Source: CAZVCG01 sp964626265 (GTDB lineage: Bacteria; Pseudomonadota; Alphaproteobacteria; UBA9219). From it: a stretch of 52,093 bases of DNA. The notes below the pieces were generated by a model, which was given only the letters and a program-made list of their open reading frames with translations, had not been told where the DNA came from and did not search any database. Below, piece after piece: positions 34,038 to 41,506 of the stretch (within the stretch, counting starts at the first letter, position 1; the number at the start of each line of letters is the position of its first letter). Location of the stretch: positions 1 to 52,093 of the forward strand of contig CAZVCG010000012.1 in assembly GCA_964626265.1 (NCBI GenBank), written 5' to 3'. Both the position numbers and the translations under genes were made by a program.

Positions 34038-35432
34038 ATGAGTGCGGCAGGCGTAAATAAGGCCTATGTATATCGTGGCTATGACCGCTCGCCGTCGAAC
34101 GTTCTTCTGATACAACCAATTTATTCATGGAAGGCTCCCCCCAAAAAATCGCGCGCGCTATCCGCTCTATCTTCCTTGTGGAACAGAACCAAAGAGCAGG
34201 TAACGGCGGTCGCTTCGAAGATCAAGCCCGTCTCTAAACCCGTCTTGACGCGCTGCGCGGCGTATGGGGTGGCGTTCGCGCTGGTGACGACAAGCCTCTT
34301 GGGATCGTTTAACGCAAAACCGGCGCGTTCATTTATATCGAATCTATTTTCCGTTTCAAATGTGGCGGCGGCGGAGACGGAGCGCTACACGGTATCCGAT
34401 CCTGTGACGGGCGACGTGACGGAACATGAAGTCTCGCCGGACGACATTGATGCGCAGGGCTTTGAAGTCGATAATCCGGTTTCCAAACCCAAAGTGGTTA
34501 TAACCAATTATCAACAGCGCGAAAACGCCGATCCCAAAAGCTCAAAGGAATCGAAAGAGTCAAAGAAAGAGCTGACGCCCGCCCAGTTGGTCGAAAAAGC
34601 GTTTTACAGCCATAAATGCGGCGAAGAAACGGTTCCCGTCCATTATTTCGGCGAACTTCCGGAGGAGGTTCAGCGAATGCTCCTTGAGGCTGCGCAAAAG
34701 AAATCGCTTAAGGCCGTCATGGAGGCCAGCCAACAGGCCGCTGAAATACTGGCGTCAAAAGCGCGGCAATTTGGCCCTGAATACATGCGCATCGCTCTGC
34801 GCCTTTTCCGTCTGGCGGGCGAACGAAAGGAAGAAATACAAAAAAGAAAAGAAATAATGGCTGCCAAAAAACTTGCCCAAAAACCGGAAAAGGAACGTGA
34901 CCAAAAGCCGGAAAAGAGGAAACGCAAAGCCCAAACCCTTTCGCAAGCCGCAGCGTCCTCAGGGGATCAGGAAGAGGCCAAAGCCGCTCCCGAAAAAGAA
35001 GCGCAGGCCGTCGCGCCTTCTGCAAGCGTCGCTACCGGAAAGATTTTTGTCATGCCCGACGTTTACGCGTCTTTGCCGGAAAATCTGAAGCAAAGGATCG
35101 ACAGCGCGGCGAAAACGGGCGGCGTCCGGCGGCAAGCGGTCGTCGAGAGCGACATCGGGAATTTTTTTGGTAACGTCAAGCGCGATTGGGAAAAGGCCGA
35201 AACCTTCGCCTGTCGCGGCGCGTCCCGCATGGAAGAAGCGGGATTGCTCGACACCAAACTCGGCCATTTGCTGAACGGCAATTGCGCCTATTCAAGATTA
35301 CTGAATCGCGGAATCTCGCCCGCTTATTATCAGGCCCTAAAGACGCCCAAGGATAGTTTGTTCTGCAAACCGTTCCTCGCTCGCGTCATGAAAACAAAAA
35401 CCTACCGTCTTATGTTTGGTCTGAGACGCTGA
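34038..35432 (+). CDS. Hypothetical protein, Lys/Glu/Ala-rich, one membrane segment
   Basis: I do not recognise this 464-residue protein. The basic N-terminus is followed by a hydrophobic segment near residues 72-98 (GVAFALVTTSLLGSFN), so the remainder is probably periplasmic, or this is a late-cleaved signal. The middle (about 160-340) is highly charged and helix-prone, with repeated KPEKE/QKPEKR units and an Ala/Ser linker. The C-terminal ~120 residues look globular with four Cys (TFACRG, LNGNCAYS, LFCKPF). AAGGA precedes the ATG. It stands alone between recN and purN. Confidence 0.75.
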   Translation: MSAAGVNKAYVYRGYDRSPSNVLLIQPIYSWKAPPKKSRALSALSSLWNRTKEQVTAVASKIKPVSKPVLTRCAAYGVAFALVTTSLLGSFNAKPARSFISNLFSVSNVAAAETERYTVSDPVTGDVTEHEVSPDDIDAQGFEVDNPVSKPKVVITNYQQRENADPKSSKESKESKKELTPAQLVEKAFYSHKCGEETVPVHYFGELPEEVQRMLLEAAQKKSLKAVMEASQQAAEILASKARQFGPEYMRIALRLFRLAGERKEEIQKRKEIMAAKKLAQKPEKERDQKPEKRKRKAQTLSQAAASSGDQEEAKAAPEKEAQAVAPSASVATGKIFVMPDVYASLPENLKQRIDSAAKTGGVRRQAVVESDIGNFFGNVKRDWEKAETFACRGASRMEEAGLLDTKLGHLLNGNCAYSRLLNRGISPAYYQALKTPKDSLFCKPFLARVMKTKTYRLMFGLRR

Positions 35433-35560
35433 GTAAAATTGCGCGTGAATGAGATGTCGCATGTTCCCTCACCAGGAAAACGTAATGTTCGCTGTTTCGC
35501 TGCTCACTAACGTTTTCTATAGCCATTTAACCTTTCATGGGGCCAAACTGCCGCAGCGAG

Positions 35561-35636
35561 GGGGACACAATAAAAAAGGCTCCGCCAATCATTTGGCTTT
35601 TGAACGGCCTTCTGTTGCCTTTTTTATTGTGTCCCC
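35561..35636. repeat. 76-bp inverted-repeat element (20-bp perfect ends)
   Basis: GGGGACACAATAAAAAAGGC at 35561-35580 is perfectly repeated in inverse at 35617-35636. The loop carries CCAA/TTGG and other small inverted repeats. It lies between two convergent genes and may act as a bidirectional terminator or be a short mobile element. GGGGACACAA also occurs at 38941. Confidence 0.8.
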
Positions 35637-35647
35637 ATTGCTTCCCT

Positions 35648-36276
35648 TCACCTGCTTCTTGATTCAATAAAAAGATAAACGGCTGTATCCTCACCTTCAA
35701 GGGAATAGGATAATTTGCGTATCGCCTCGATATACGCATCAGACTCTAAAGCTTTGACTCGCTCCTCTAAGGATTCAACGGTTTCATCATCTCGCAAAGC
35801 GATGCGAACCTGCGTGACGATTGGTCCCGTGTCGTATTCTTTGTCGATTAGGTGTACTGTAACGCCGGATTCTTTTTCCTTCGCGGCGATGACGGCTTCA
35901 TGCACCCGTCTGCCATACATGCCCTGACCGCCAAACTTCGGCAATAAGGAGGGGTGTGAATTTAAAATCTTCCTGTCAAACTTTTCTAATGTGACCGGTC
36001 CGATTTTTTTCATGAACCCGGCCATCACGACAAGCTCTGAATTATGTTTTGTCAAACAATCGCAAATCGCTTGGTCGATATTGTCTTCGCCGACAGTTTT
36101 TTGTTGATCACATACGAAGGAACGCCAAAGCGTTCGGCCACTTTTAATACGCCCGCGTCGGGGTTATTCGTAATCACGACCGAAGGAACGAAGCCGAGAT
36201 TCTCTTTTTCGTTTCGCTCCATCATGACGCGAAACGCGGTGCCGTTGTGCGAGGCGAGAAAGCCGATGCGGGTCAT
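35648..36276 (-). pseudogene. purN: Phosphoribosylglycinamide formyltransferase-like, frameshifted
   Basis: Two frames together form one PurN-like protein of about 208 residues. The first (36276 down to about 36095) reads MTRIGFLASHNGTAFRVMME and ends in INKKL. The second reads GEDNIDQAICDCLTKHNSEL, VVMAGFMKKIGPV, ILNSHPSLLPKFGGQGMYG and GVTVHLIDKEYDTGPIV, with the catalytic Asn, His and Asp. The frames meet at an A6 run near 36097-36102; one extra A would restore a continuous protein. It is either a recent inactivation or a sequencing error. No purM lies beside it. Confidence 0.8.
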
Positions 36277-36324
36277 AATGTCCAGTCGATCCTGTAAACC
36301 AATTAACCAATTTCGGGAGTCTGA

Positions 36325-36470
36325 GTGACGATTTTTTCACCCGGGCGGGTGAAGATTTCGGCATTTTTGCCCAAAAAAAAGGAAGATTTCGGCATTATCC
36401 CGTAAAATTCGTGCCGATCTCGGCATTATTTGAAAAACGCCCTTTTTCGGAATCATGCCAAAATCGTCAC
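36325..36470. repeat. 146-bp element with 11-bp inverted ends and 31-bp-spaced iterons
   Basis: GTGACGATTTT (36325-36335) is inversely repeated as AAAATCGTCAC (36460-36470). Inside are GATTTCGGCATT at 36354 and 36385 and GATCTCGGCATT at 36416, spaced exactly 31 bp. TTCACCC/GGGTGAA forms a hairpin at 36336-36353. The element fills the gap between the purN start and the aroA stop. Confidence 0.8.
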
Positions 36471-36473
36471 CCG

Positions 36474-37808
36474 TTAACCGTTTTCGATCTTCGCGCCGAG
36501 GGCGTTCATAAGGTCTACAAATCCCGGAAAGCTGGTGGCGATGAAACTGCCGTCGTCGATGCGAATGGGGGAGGGGGTGGCCATGCCGAGGACGAGGAAG
36601 CTCATGGCGATGCGATGGTCCATGGCCGTCTCGATCGTCGCGCCGCCCTTGGGAGGCTTGCCGTTGCCACGCACGATCAGGTCGTCGCCTTCGATCGCGG
36701 CATCCGCGCCGCAGGCCCTAAGCCCTTCGAATACAAGCTGTAATCTGTCGCTTTCCTTCACGCGCAATTCGCCGAGGTTCTGCATCCGCGTCGTGCCTTT
36801 GGCACAGGCGGCGGCCATGGCGAGAATGGGGTACTCGTCCACCATGCTCGGCACGCGGTCGGCAGGCACCGCAATTCCCTTGAGGCTTCCAGCTGTTACG
36901 GTCAGATCGGCGACAGGCTCGCCGCCCGCTTCGCGCCGGTTGGCGAACCGGATATCCGCGCCCATTTCCTTTAAAGTTTCAACTAACCCCGCGCGCCGCT
37001 TGTTCAATCCGACGTTCTTTAACGTGATGGATGAGCCGGGCCGGATCAGCGCGGCGACCATCGGGAACGCTGCGGAGCTGATGTCCGAGGGGACGATAAT
37101 CTCTTGCCCTTTCAAAGAACTAGGCCCTTCGACGGATATCGCCTCCGCGCCATCGGGCAGCTTTTCAATCGTCAGTTTCGCGCCGAAATGACGCAGCATA
37201 TTTTCGGTATGATCGCGCGTCGGGACAGTTTCGATGACCGTCGTGACGCCTTTTGCGCTCAATCCGGCCAGTAAAACGGCCGATTTCACTTGTGCGGAGG
37301 CTACGGGGAGCTTGTAGGTGATGGGAGAGGGGCTTTTTGCGCCACGAACCGTCAGCGGCATCCGCCCTCCTTCCTGCGCTTCAAAGGACGCGCCCATTTG
37401 CTCTAAAGGCTTGATAACGCGGCCCATTGGGCGCTTTTGTAGCGAGGCGTCGCCCGTGAAACGGCTGGAAAAGGGCCTTGCGCCCAAAAGGCCGATGAGC
37501 AAACGTGCCGAGGTGCCGCTGTTGCCCATGTCGAGGATCTCGGTTGGTTCAACAAGGCCGTCTAAGCCTTTGCCTTTTATGGTCCAAACGTTGCCTTCCT
37601 TAGAGATGACTGCCCCCAGCGCACGCAATGCGGCGACGGTATGAAGCACGTCCTCGCCCTCCAAAAGCCCCCTAACGGTGGTTGTGCCGGAGGCGATTCC
37701 GCCCAGCATAATCGAGCGGTGGGAGATGCTCTTGTCGCCGGGGGGCGTCAAATCGCCCTTCAGGGTGCCGGAGGTATGGGAAATGAAGGGGTTAGCGACG
37801 TTTGTCAT
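36474..37808 (-). CDS. aroA: 3-phosphoshikimate 1-carboxyvinyltransferase (EPSP synthase)
   Basis: The 444-residue enzyme joins PEP and shikimate-3-phosphate in aromatic amino acid synthesis. Motifs are LTPPGDKSISHRSIML near residue 20, LDMGNSGTSARLLIGLLG near 94, and SDISSAAFPMVAA and DEYPILAMAAACAKG further on. The class II-like alphaproteobacterial pattern is seen. ATG 37808 gives the family N-terminus; an in-frame ATG at 37874 would add 22 residues. It is divergent from the TIGR02300 gene. Confidence 0.96.
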   Translation of the reverse strand: MTNVANPFISHTSGTLKGDLTPPGDKSISHRSIMLGGIASGTTTVRGLLEGEDVLHTVAALRALGAVISKEGNVWTIKGKGLDGLVEPTEILDMGNSGTSARLLIGLLGARPFSSRFTGDASLQKRPMGRVIKPLEQMGASFEAQEGGRMPLTVRGAKSPSPITYKLPVASAQVKSAVLLAGLSAKGVTTVIETVPTRDHTENMLRHFGAKLTIEKLPDGAEAISVEGPSSLKGQEIIVPSDISSAAFPMVAALIRPGSSITLKNVGLNKRRAGLVETLKEMGADIRFANRREAGGEPVADLTVTAGSLKGIAVPADRVPSMVDEYPILAMAAACAKGTTRMQNLGELRVKESDRLQLVFEGLRACGADAAIEGDDLIVRGNGKPPKGGATIETAMDHRIAMSFLVLGMATPSPIRIDDGSFIATSFPGFVDLMNALGAKIENG

Positions 37809-37960
37809 GGCGGTCTTATACCAAAAACGGGAGGTTAAGACAGGCCCTTTCGCCCGGAATCGCAAGGCCTCCATTCAAGAGTTTGACAGGCCGCATGTTT
37901 CATGGCAAGGGACAGCCCTTTCCGAGTCCAGGTGCGAAAAACGGTTCAGGAGGCGAGACA

Positions 37961-38287
37961 GTGGCCAAAGCGGAATGGGGTACCAAGCGGATCTGCCCGC
38001 ATTGCGGAACGCGTTATTATGACATGAAAAAGAAGCAGCCGGCCTGCCCGAGCTGCGGCGCCGTGTATGATCCTGAAGCCTTGACGAAAACGCGCCGCGG
38101 ACGTCCCGCGCCGGTGGAAGAAAAACGCAAGTCCATTCCCGCGCCGGACATCATTGACGATTTGCCGCTGGTCGACGGCGACGAGGCGGAATCATCCGTC
38201 ATCGAAGATGCCGACGAGCTGGCCGACGATGTGGACGTCGATGAAGTCGTCGAAGTCGAAGAGGACGAACGCGCCGACGACCGCTAA
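37961..38287 (+). CDS. TIGR02300 family (FYDLN acid) zinc-ribbon protein
   Basis: The 108-residue protein has a zinc ribbon CPHCGTRYYDMKKKQPACPSC near residues 12-32 and an extremely acidic C-terminal half (EDADELADDVDVDEVVEVEE). GTG 37961 is the start, with CAGGAGG 7 bases upstream, and gives VAKAEWGTKRICPHCG as in homologues. The family is alphaproteobacterial and of unknown function; it usually sits beside aroA, as it does here (divergent). Confidence 0.93.
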   Translation: MAKAEWGTKRICPHCGTRYYDMKKKQPACPSCGAVYDPEALTKTRRGRPAPVEEKRKSIPAPDIIDDLPLVDGDEAESSVIEDADELADDVDVDEVVEVEEDERADDR

Positions 38288-38302
38288 ATCAATAACCGTA
38301 AG

Positions 38303-38887
38303 CTATTCTTCGTCGAGTTCCGCTTCACCGCCCATAACTTCCTTAACCGTGTCGAACCCGAAGCCTGCGCGGGCGAGGGTGGCGAAGTCTTTGCTTTTTA
38401 GTTCTTGCGGCGTGGCGCGTTGCGGGCCTGTGGACGTGCGGCGGTAGGGGCCTAGGCCTCGGTGTTTCGCGAACGCTCGCGCGGCTTTTAGTTCCTCGTC
38501 TTCGTTCGATGCGCCTTCTTCGGGTTCCAAGGCTTTTTCGATCAGCGAAGGAGCGATGCCCTTTAAACGCAACTTTTCCGTGATACGGCGCGCGCTGCGT
38601 CCGGAACGGCGCAAGCTGCTCACTTTCATCGACGCGAAGGCTTCGTCATTGACCGCGCCTGTTTTCTTGTGCTGGTCGATGATTTTGGCGATGGATTTTT
38701 TCAGCTCTTCCTGTTTCGCATGATCGGCGGCGAAATCGGGATGCACCATCGCGGCGTGGCGCATGCGGTTTTCAAGCACGCGGCGTAGGCTGGCCTCGGA
38801 CGCGGCGTAGCGGCTGAGGTAATAAAGCGCAACGTTGGCCAGATAGTCCGGCGTCGGTATCTTGATGCGTTTCTTCTTTCGCGGCAT
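38303..38887 (-). CDS. recX: RecX family regulatory protein
   Basis: The 194-residue helical protein has three RecX-type repeats: LANVALYYLSRYAASEASLRRVLENR, AVNDEAFASMKVSSLRRSGRSARRI and LRLKGIAPSLIEKAL. RecX modulates RecA filaments. recA is not in the window. The protein is slightly longer than E. coli RecX and has an acidic tail. Convergent with the TIGR02300 gene, 16 bp apart. Confidence 0.88.
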   Translation of the reverse strand: MPRKKKRIKIPTPDYLANVALYYLSRYAASEASLRRVLENRMRHAAMVHPDFAADHAKQEELKKSIAKIIDQHKKTGAVNDEAFASMKVSSLRRSGRSARRITEKLRLKGIAPSLIEKALEPEEGASNEDEELKAARAFAKHRGLGPYRRTSTGPQRATPQELKSKDFATLARAGFGFDTVKEVMGGEAELDEE

Positions 38888-39040
38888 GGCGCGAGAATAG
38901 CAGGATTTTCAAATATTAGGAAACAATGGAGACAACGACGGGGACACAACAGAATATCCTGATGCCGCAGTATAGGTTATCGGGCGGCAATAATGTGTCA
39001 TTTTGCCTTCGTCGTCTTTACCGTCCGTCTTCAAGATAAG

Positions 39041-39472
39041 CTAATATGATGGACCGCTCCTGCCGCCAGGCCTGCGTCTCATGCCGTCGTCGCGTCTGAC
39101 CGGCCCTTGCCGGAAATGATGCCCGCGATGTCGATGGTCGCGAAACTCGTGGAAACGATCAAAATGACGACGCAGATTGCGGTGATGATGTCTATGCCCG
39201 CGTCTGAAATCGTCATCGTCATTAAAGATAATTATGCTACCTCCATAAGGAACGTAGCCATAACCATGGCCATAGCCGTAACTTCCTCCATAACCGCGGT
39301 AGTCGTCGTTATAGTAGGTACTGGGATAGCCGACATAACCGACGCAACCGTAACTTAACAGGCTTGCGGCGGCTACGGCGAAGCTGCCCGCCAGCATAAC
39401 GCCTCGCCTTTTTGCTTGTTCGTTGGTCAAGCAAAGAGAGGCATATGCCCTCTTGAAAATATCTCTTATCAT
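39041..39472 (-). CDS. Gly/Tyr- and His/Arg-rich secreted hypothetical protein
   Basis: The 143-residue protein has a hydrophobic segment GVMLAGSFAVAAASLLSYGC near residues 24-43, ending in a weak lipobox-like SYGC. The mature part is low-complexity: a Gly/Tyr stretch (GYGGSYGYGHGYGYVPYGG), then an acidic patch (FNDDDDF), then a His/Arg-rich tail. Such proteins are often envelope or metal-binding, but no family is assigned. An alternative start is ATG 39397. Codon bias matches the neighbours. Confidence 0.7.
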   Translation of the reverse strand: MIRDIFKRAYASLCLTNEQAKRRGVMLAGSFAVAAASLLSYGCVGYVGYPSTYYNDDYRGYGGSYGYGHGYGYVPYGGSIIIFNDDDDFRRGHRHHHRNLRRHFDRFHEFRDHRHRGHHFRQGPVRRDDGMRRRPGGRSGPSY

Positions 39473-39630
39473 GTTATCAGCCCTCCTGGCCGGCGAATGC
39501 GATAATGATAATCGGCGCAGACATCAGGCTACCACAATTAACCCAGCCAAACAAACATTCCCCACCATTAAGCATGATGCTAACAATGGCATTCCAGACA
39601 GCAGACAACGCCAGATGAAATGAGGTTAAC

Positions 39631-40140
39631 GTGACGGAATCCGGATTCAAAAAGTTTTTTCCCGTGTCGTGGGAGGAGTTGCACCGCAACGCCAAAGCTT
39701 TGGCGTGGAAACTGCTTGACCTTGGCCCATGGAAGGGATTGATCGCTGTGACGCGCGGCGGTCTTGTTCCGGCGGCTGTCGTCGCGCGAGAGCTGGATAT
39801 ACGCATGATCGAAACGGCGGCGGTGGTCGGCTATCAGCCGGACGACTCGAACCCGGGTGCGGCGTTGGAAGCGAAGATCATCAAGCACGCGGCCAACGTC
39901 GGTGACGGCGAAGGGTGGTTGGTTGTTGACGATTTGGTCGATACGGGGCGGACGGCTGACGTGTTGCGCAAATTGATGCCCAAGGCGCATTTCGCGACGG
40001 TTTATGCCAAGCCCCTCGGGATGCCTCTGGTCGATACGTTCGTGACGGAAGTGAGTCAGGACACATGGATTTACTTTCCGTGGGACATCGAGCCGCAATT
40101 CGCGCACCCGATCGCGACGCAGCGAAAAAATTCCAAATAG
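39631..40140 (+). CDS. gpt: Xanthine-guanine phosphoribosyltransferase
   Basis: The 169-residue purine salvage enzyme has the PRPP-binding motif WLVVDDLVDTGRTADVLRKL near residues 91-110, and GLIAVTRGGLVPAAVVARELD near 36. The C-terminal part YFPWDIEPQF matches Gpt rather than Hpt. It starts with GTG at 39631, preceded by GAGG. The rlmI-like gene begins 1 bp after the stop, so the two are cotranscribed. Confidence 0.95.
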   Translation: MTESGFKKFFPVSWEELHRNAKALAWKLLDLGPWKGLIAVTRGGLVPAAVVARELDIRMIETAAVVGYQPDDSNPGAALEAKIIKHAANVGDGEGWLVVDDLVDTGRTADVLRKLMPKAHFATVYAKPLGMPLVDTFVTEVSQDTWIYFPWDIEPQFAHPIATQRKNSK

Positions 40141-40141
40141 C

Positions 40142-41332
40142 ATGAACGTAAAACTGCCGACCATCCGCCTGCAGCCTGCGCGGCATAAACGCGCGATGGC
40201 GGGGCATCCGTGGATTTATTCGAACGAAGTCGTGATGGACAGCGCTGCTAAGACGCATGATGCAGGCGCGCTTGCGAAGTTCGCGGCGCATGACGGTCAG
40301 GTGATCGGCATCGGCAGTTTTAATCAGCATACGTTGATCGCGGGGCGTGTATTTACGCGCGAGCCGTTGGCGGCGATTGATGCAGCATGGTTCCAGAAAC
40401 GGTTTGAAAACGCGCTGGCGTTGCGCGCGAAATTAATCGTCGAGCCTTATTGCCGTTTGGTTCATGCCGAAGCCGACGGCTTGCCGGGTTTGATCGTGGA
40501 CCGTTTCGGCGATTATTTGAGCGTTCAGCTCAATACAGCGGGAATGCAAAAACTTTGGCTGGAGATCGAGGGCGCGCTGGTGAACGCGTTCAATCCGAAG
40601 GCCATCGTTTTGCACAACGAAAGTTCGATACGCGCTTTGGAGGGTTTGGAGCGCAAGGTCGAGGTGGCGCGCGGTTCCATCGACGGGCCTGTCGAGGTAC
40701 ATGAAAACGGGTTGACGTATTTTGCCGATTTGGTCGGCGGACAGAAAACGGGATGGTATTTCGATCAACGCGATAATCATGCGTTGGTGGCGCGATATGC
40801 GAAGGGCGAGCGCGTTTTGGATTTGTATTGCCATGCGGGCGGCTTTGGTTTGCTGGCGGCGCGGGAAGGGGCCGAGCGCGTGATCGGCGTGGATTCGTCG
40901 CAGGCCGCTTTGGATCTGGCGTACAAGGCCGCCGCGAAAAACGACTTGGCGCCGGTTTGCGAATGGCGAAACGCGGACGTGTTCGAGGAATTGGAGCGTC
41001 TTGGCGCGGCGAAGGAAAAATTCGGCATCGTGATCGCCGATCCGCCGCCGTTCGTGAAATCGCGCAAGGACATCATGAGCGGCGCGCGCGGTTACCGTAA
41101 ATTGGCGCGTTTGTCGGCAGGCGTGACGGCGCAGGAAGGCTTGCTGTTCATCGCGTCGTGCAGCCATAACATGAGCCTTGAACAATTCACAGAGGAAGTT
41201 GCGAAGGGGTTATCCGAAGCGCGGCGCGAAGGGCGCATTCTCTACACTGTGTTCGCCGCGCCCGATCATCCCGTTCATCCGCATTTGCCCGAAAGCGCGT
41301 ATTTGAAGGGGTTGTTGGTGCGGGTGGGGTAG
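40142..41332 (+). CDS. rlmI: 23S rRNA m5C1962-type methyltransferase (RlmI-like)
   Basis: The 396-residue protein has an N-terminal PUA domain (RHKRAMAGHPWIYSNEV) and a class I methyltransferase core: FADLVGGQKTGWYFDQRDNH near residue 195, VLDLYCHAGGFGLLAAREGA near 225 and the catalytic-loop VIADPPPFVKSRKD near 300. The C-terminal CSHNMS motif holds the second conserved Cys. It follows gpt immediately. Confidence 0.9.
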   Translation: MNVKLPTIRLQPARHKRAMAGHPWIYSNEVVMDSAAKTHDAGALAKFAAHDGQVIGIGSFNQHTLIAGRVFTREPLAAIDAAWFQKRFENALALRAKLIVEPYCRLVHAEADGLPGLIVDRFGDYLSVQLNTAGMQKLWLEIEGALVNAFNPKAIVLHNESSIRALEGLERKVEVARGSIDGPVEVHENGLTYFADLVGGQKTGWYFDQRDNHALVARYAKGERVLDLYCHAGGFGLLAAREGAERVIGVDSSQAALDLAYKAAAKNDLAPVCEWRNADVFEELERLGAAKEKFGIVIADPPPFVKSRKDIMSGARGYRKLARLSAGVTAQEGLLFIASCSHNMSLEQFTEEVAKGLSEARREGRILYTVFAAPDHPVHPHLPESAYLKGLLVRVG

Positions 41333-41356
41333 GTTGAGGTTCATAATTAATTATGT

Positions 41357-41487
41357 GTCATTCCGGGGCGCGCATTAGCGCGAACCCGGAATCCCGTTTG
41401 TTTTTATATTTCTTAAAATAAAACGGGATTCCGGATCCATTTTCTTTCGCCCGCCAAGCGGTCGAAAAGAAAATGTTCCGGAATGAC
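41357..41487. repeat. 131-bp palindromic element (GTCATTCCGG type)
   Basis: It starts GTCATTCCGG and ends CCGGAATGAC. It contains a large internal inverted repeat CCGGAATCCCGTTT/AAACGGGATTCCGG and an ATTTTCTTT/AAAGAAAAT-like pair. It lies between the convergent methyltransferase genes at 41332 and 41507 and may terminate both. Confidence 0.82.
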
Positions 41488-41506
41488 ATAACGGAGATGT
41501 TATGCC

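Noticed and set aside
35449..35670. 73-codon frame after the 464-aa gene
   Set aside because: It is encoded mostly by the 76-bp inverted repeat and is not protein-like.
36090..36110. Programmed -1 frameshifting in purN
   Set aside because: The run lacks the classic slippery heptamer in the zero frame and no downstream stimulatory structure was seen; a sequencing error or mutation is simpler.
36345..36430. CRISPR array from the 31-bp-spaced repeats
   Set aside because: Only three 12-bp repeats are present, the spacers are AT-rich and partly repetitive, and no cas gene is near.
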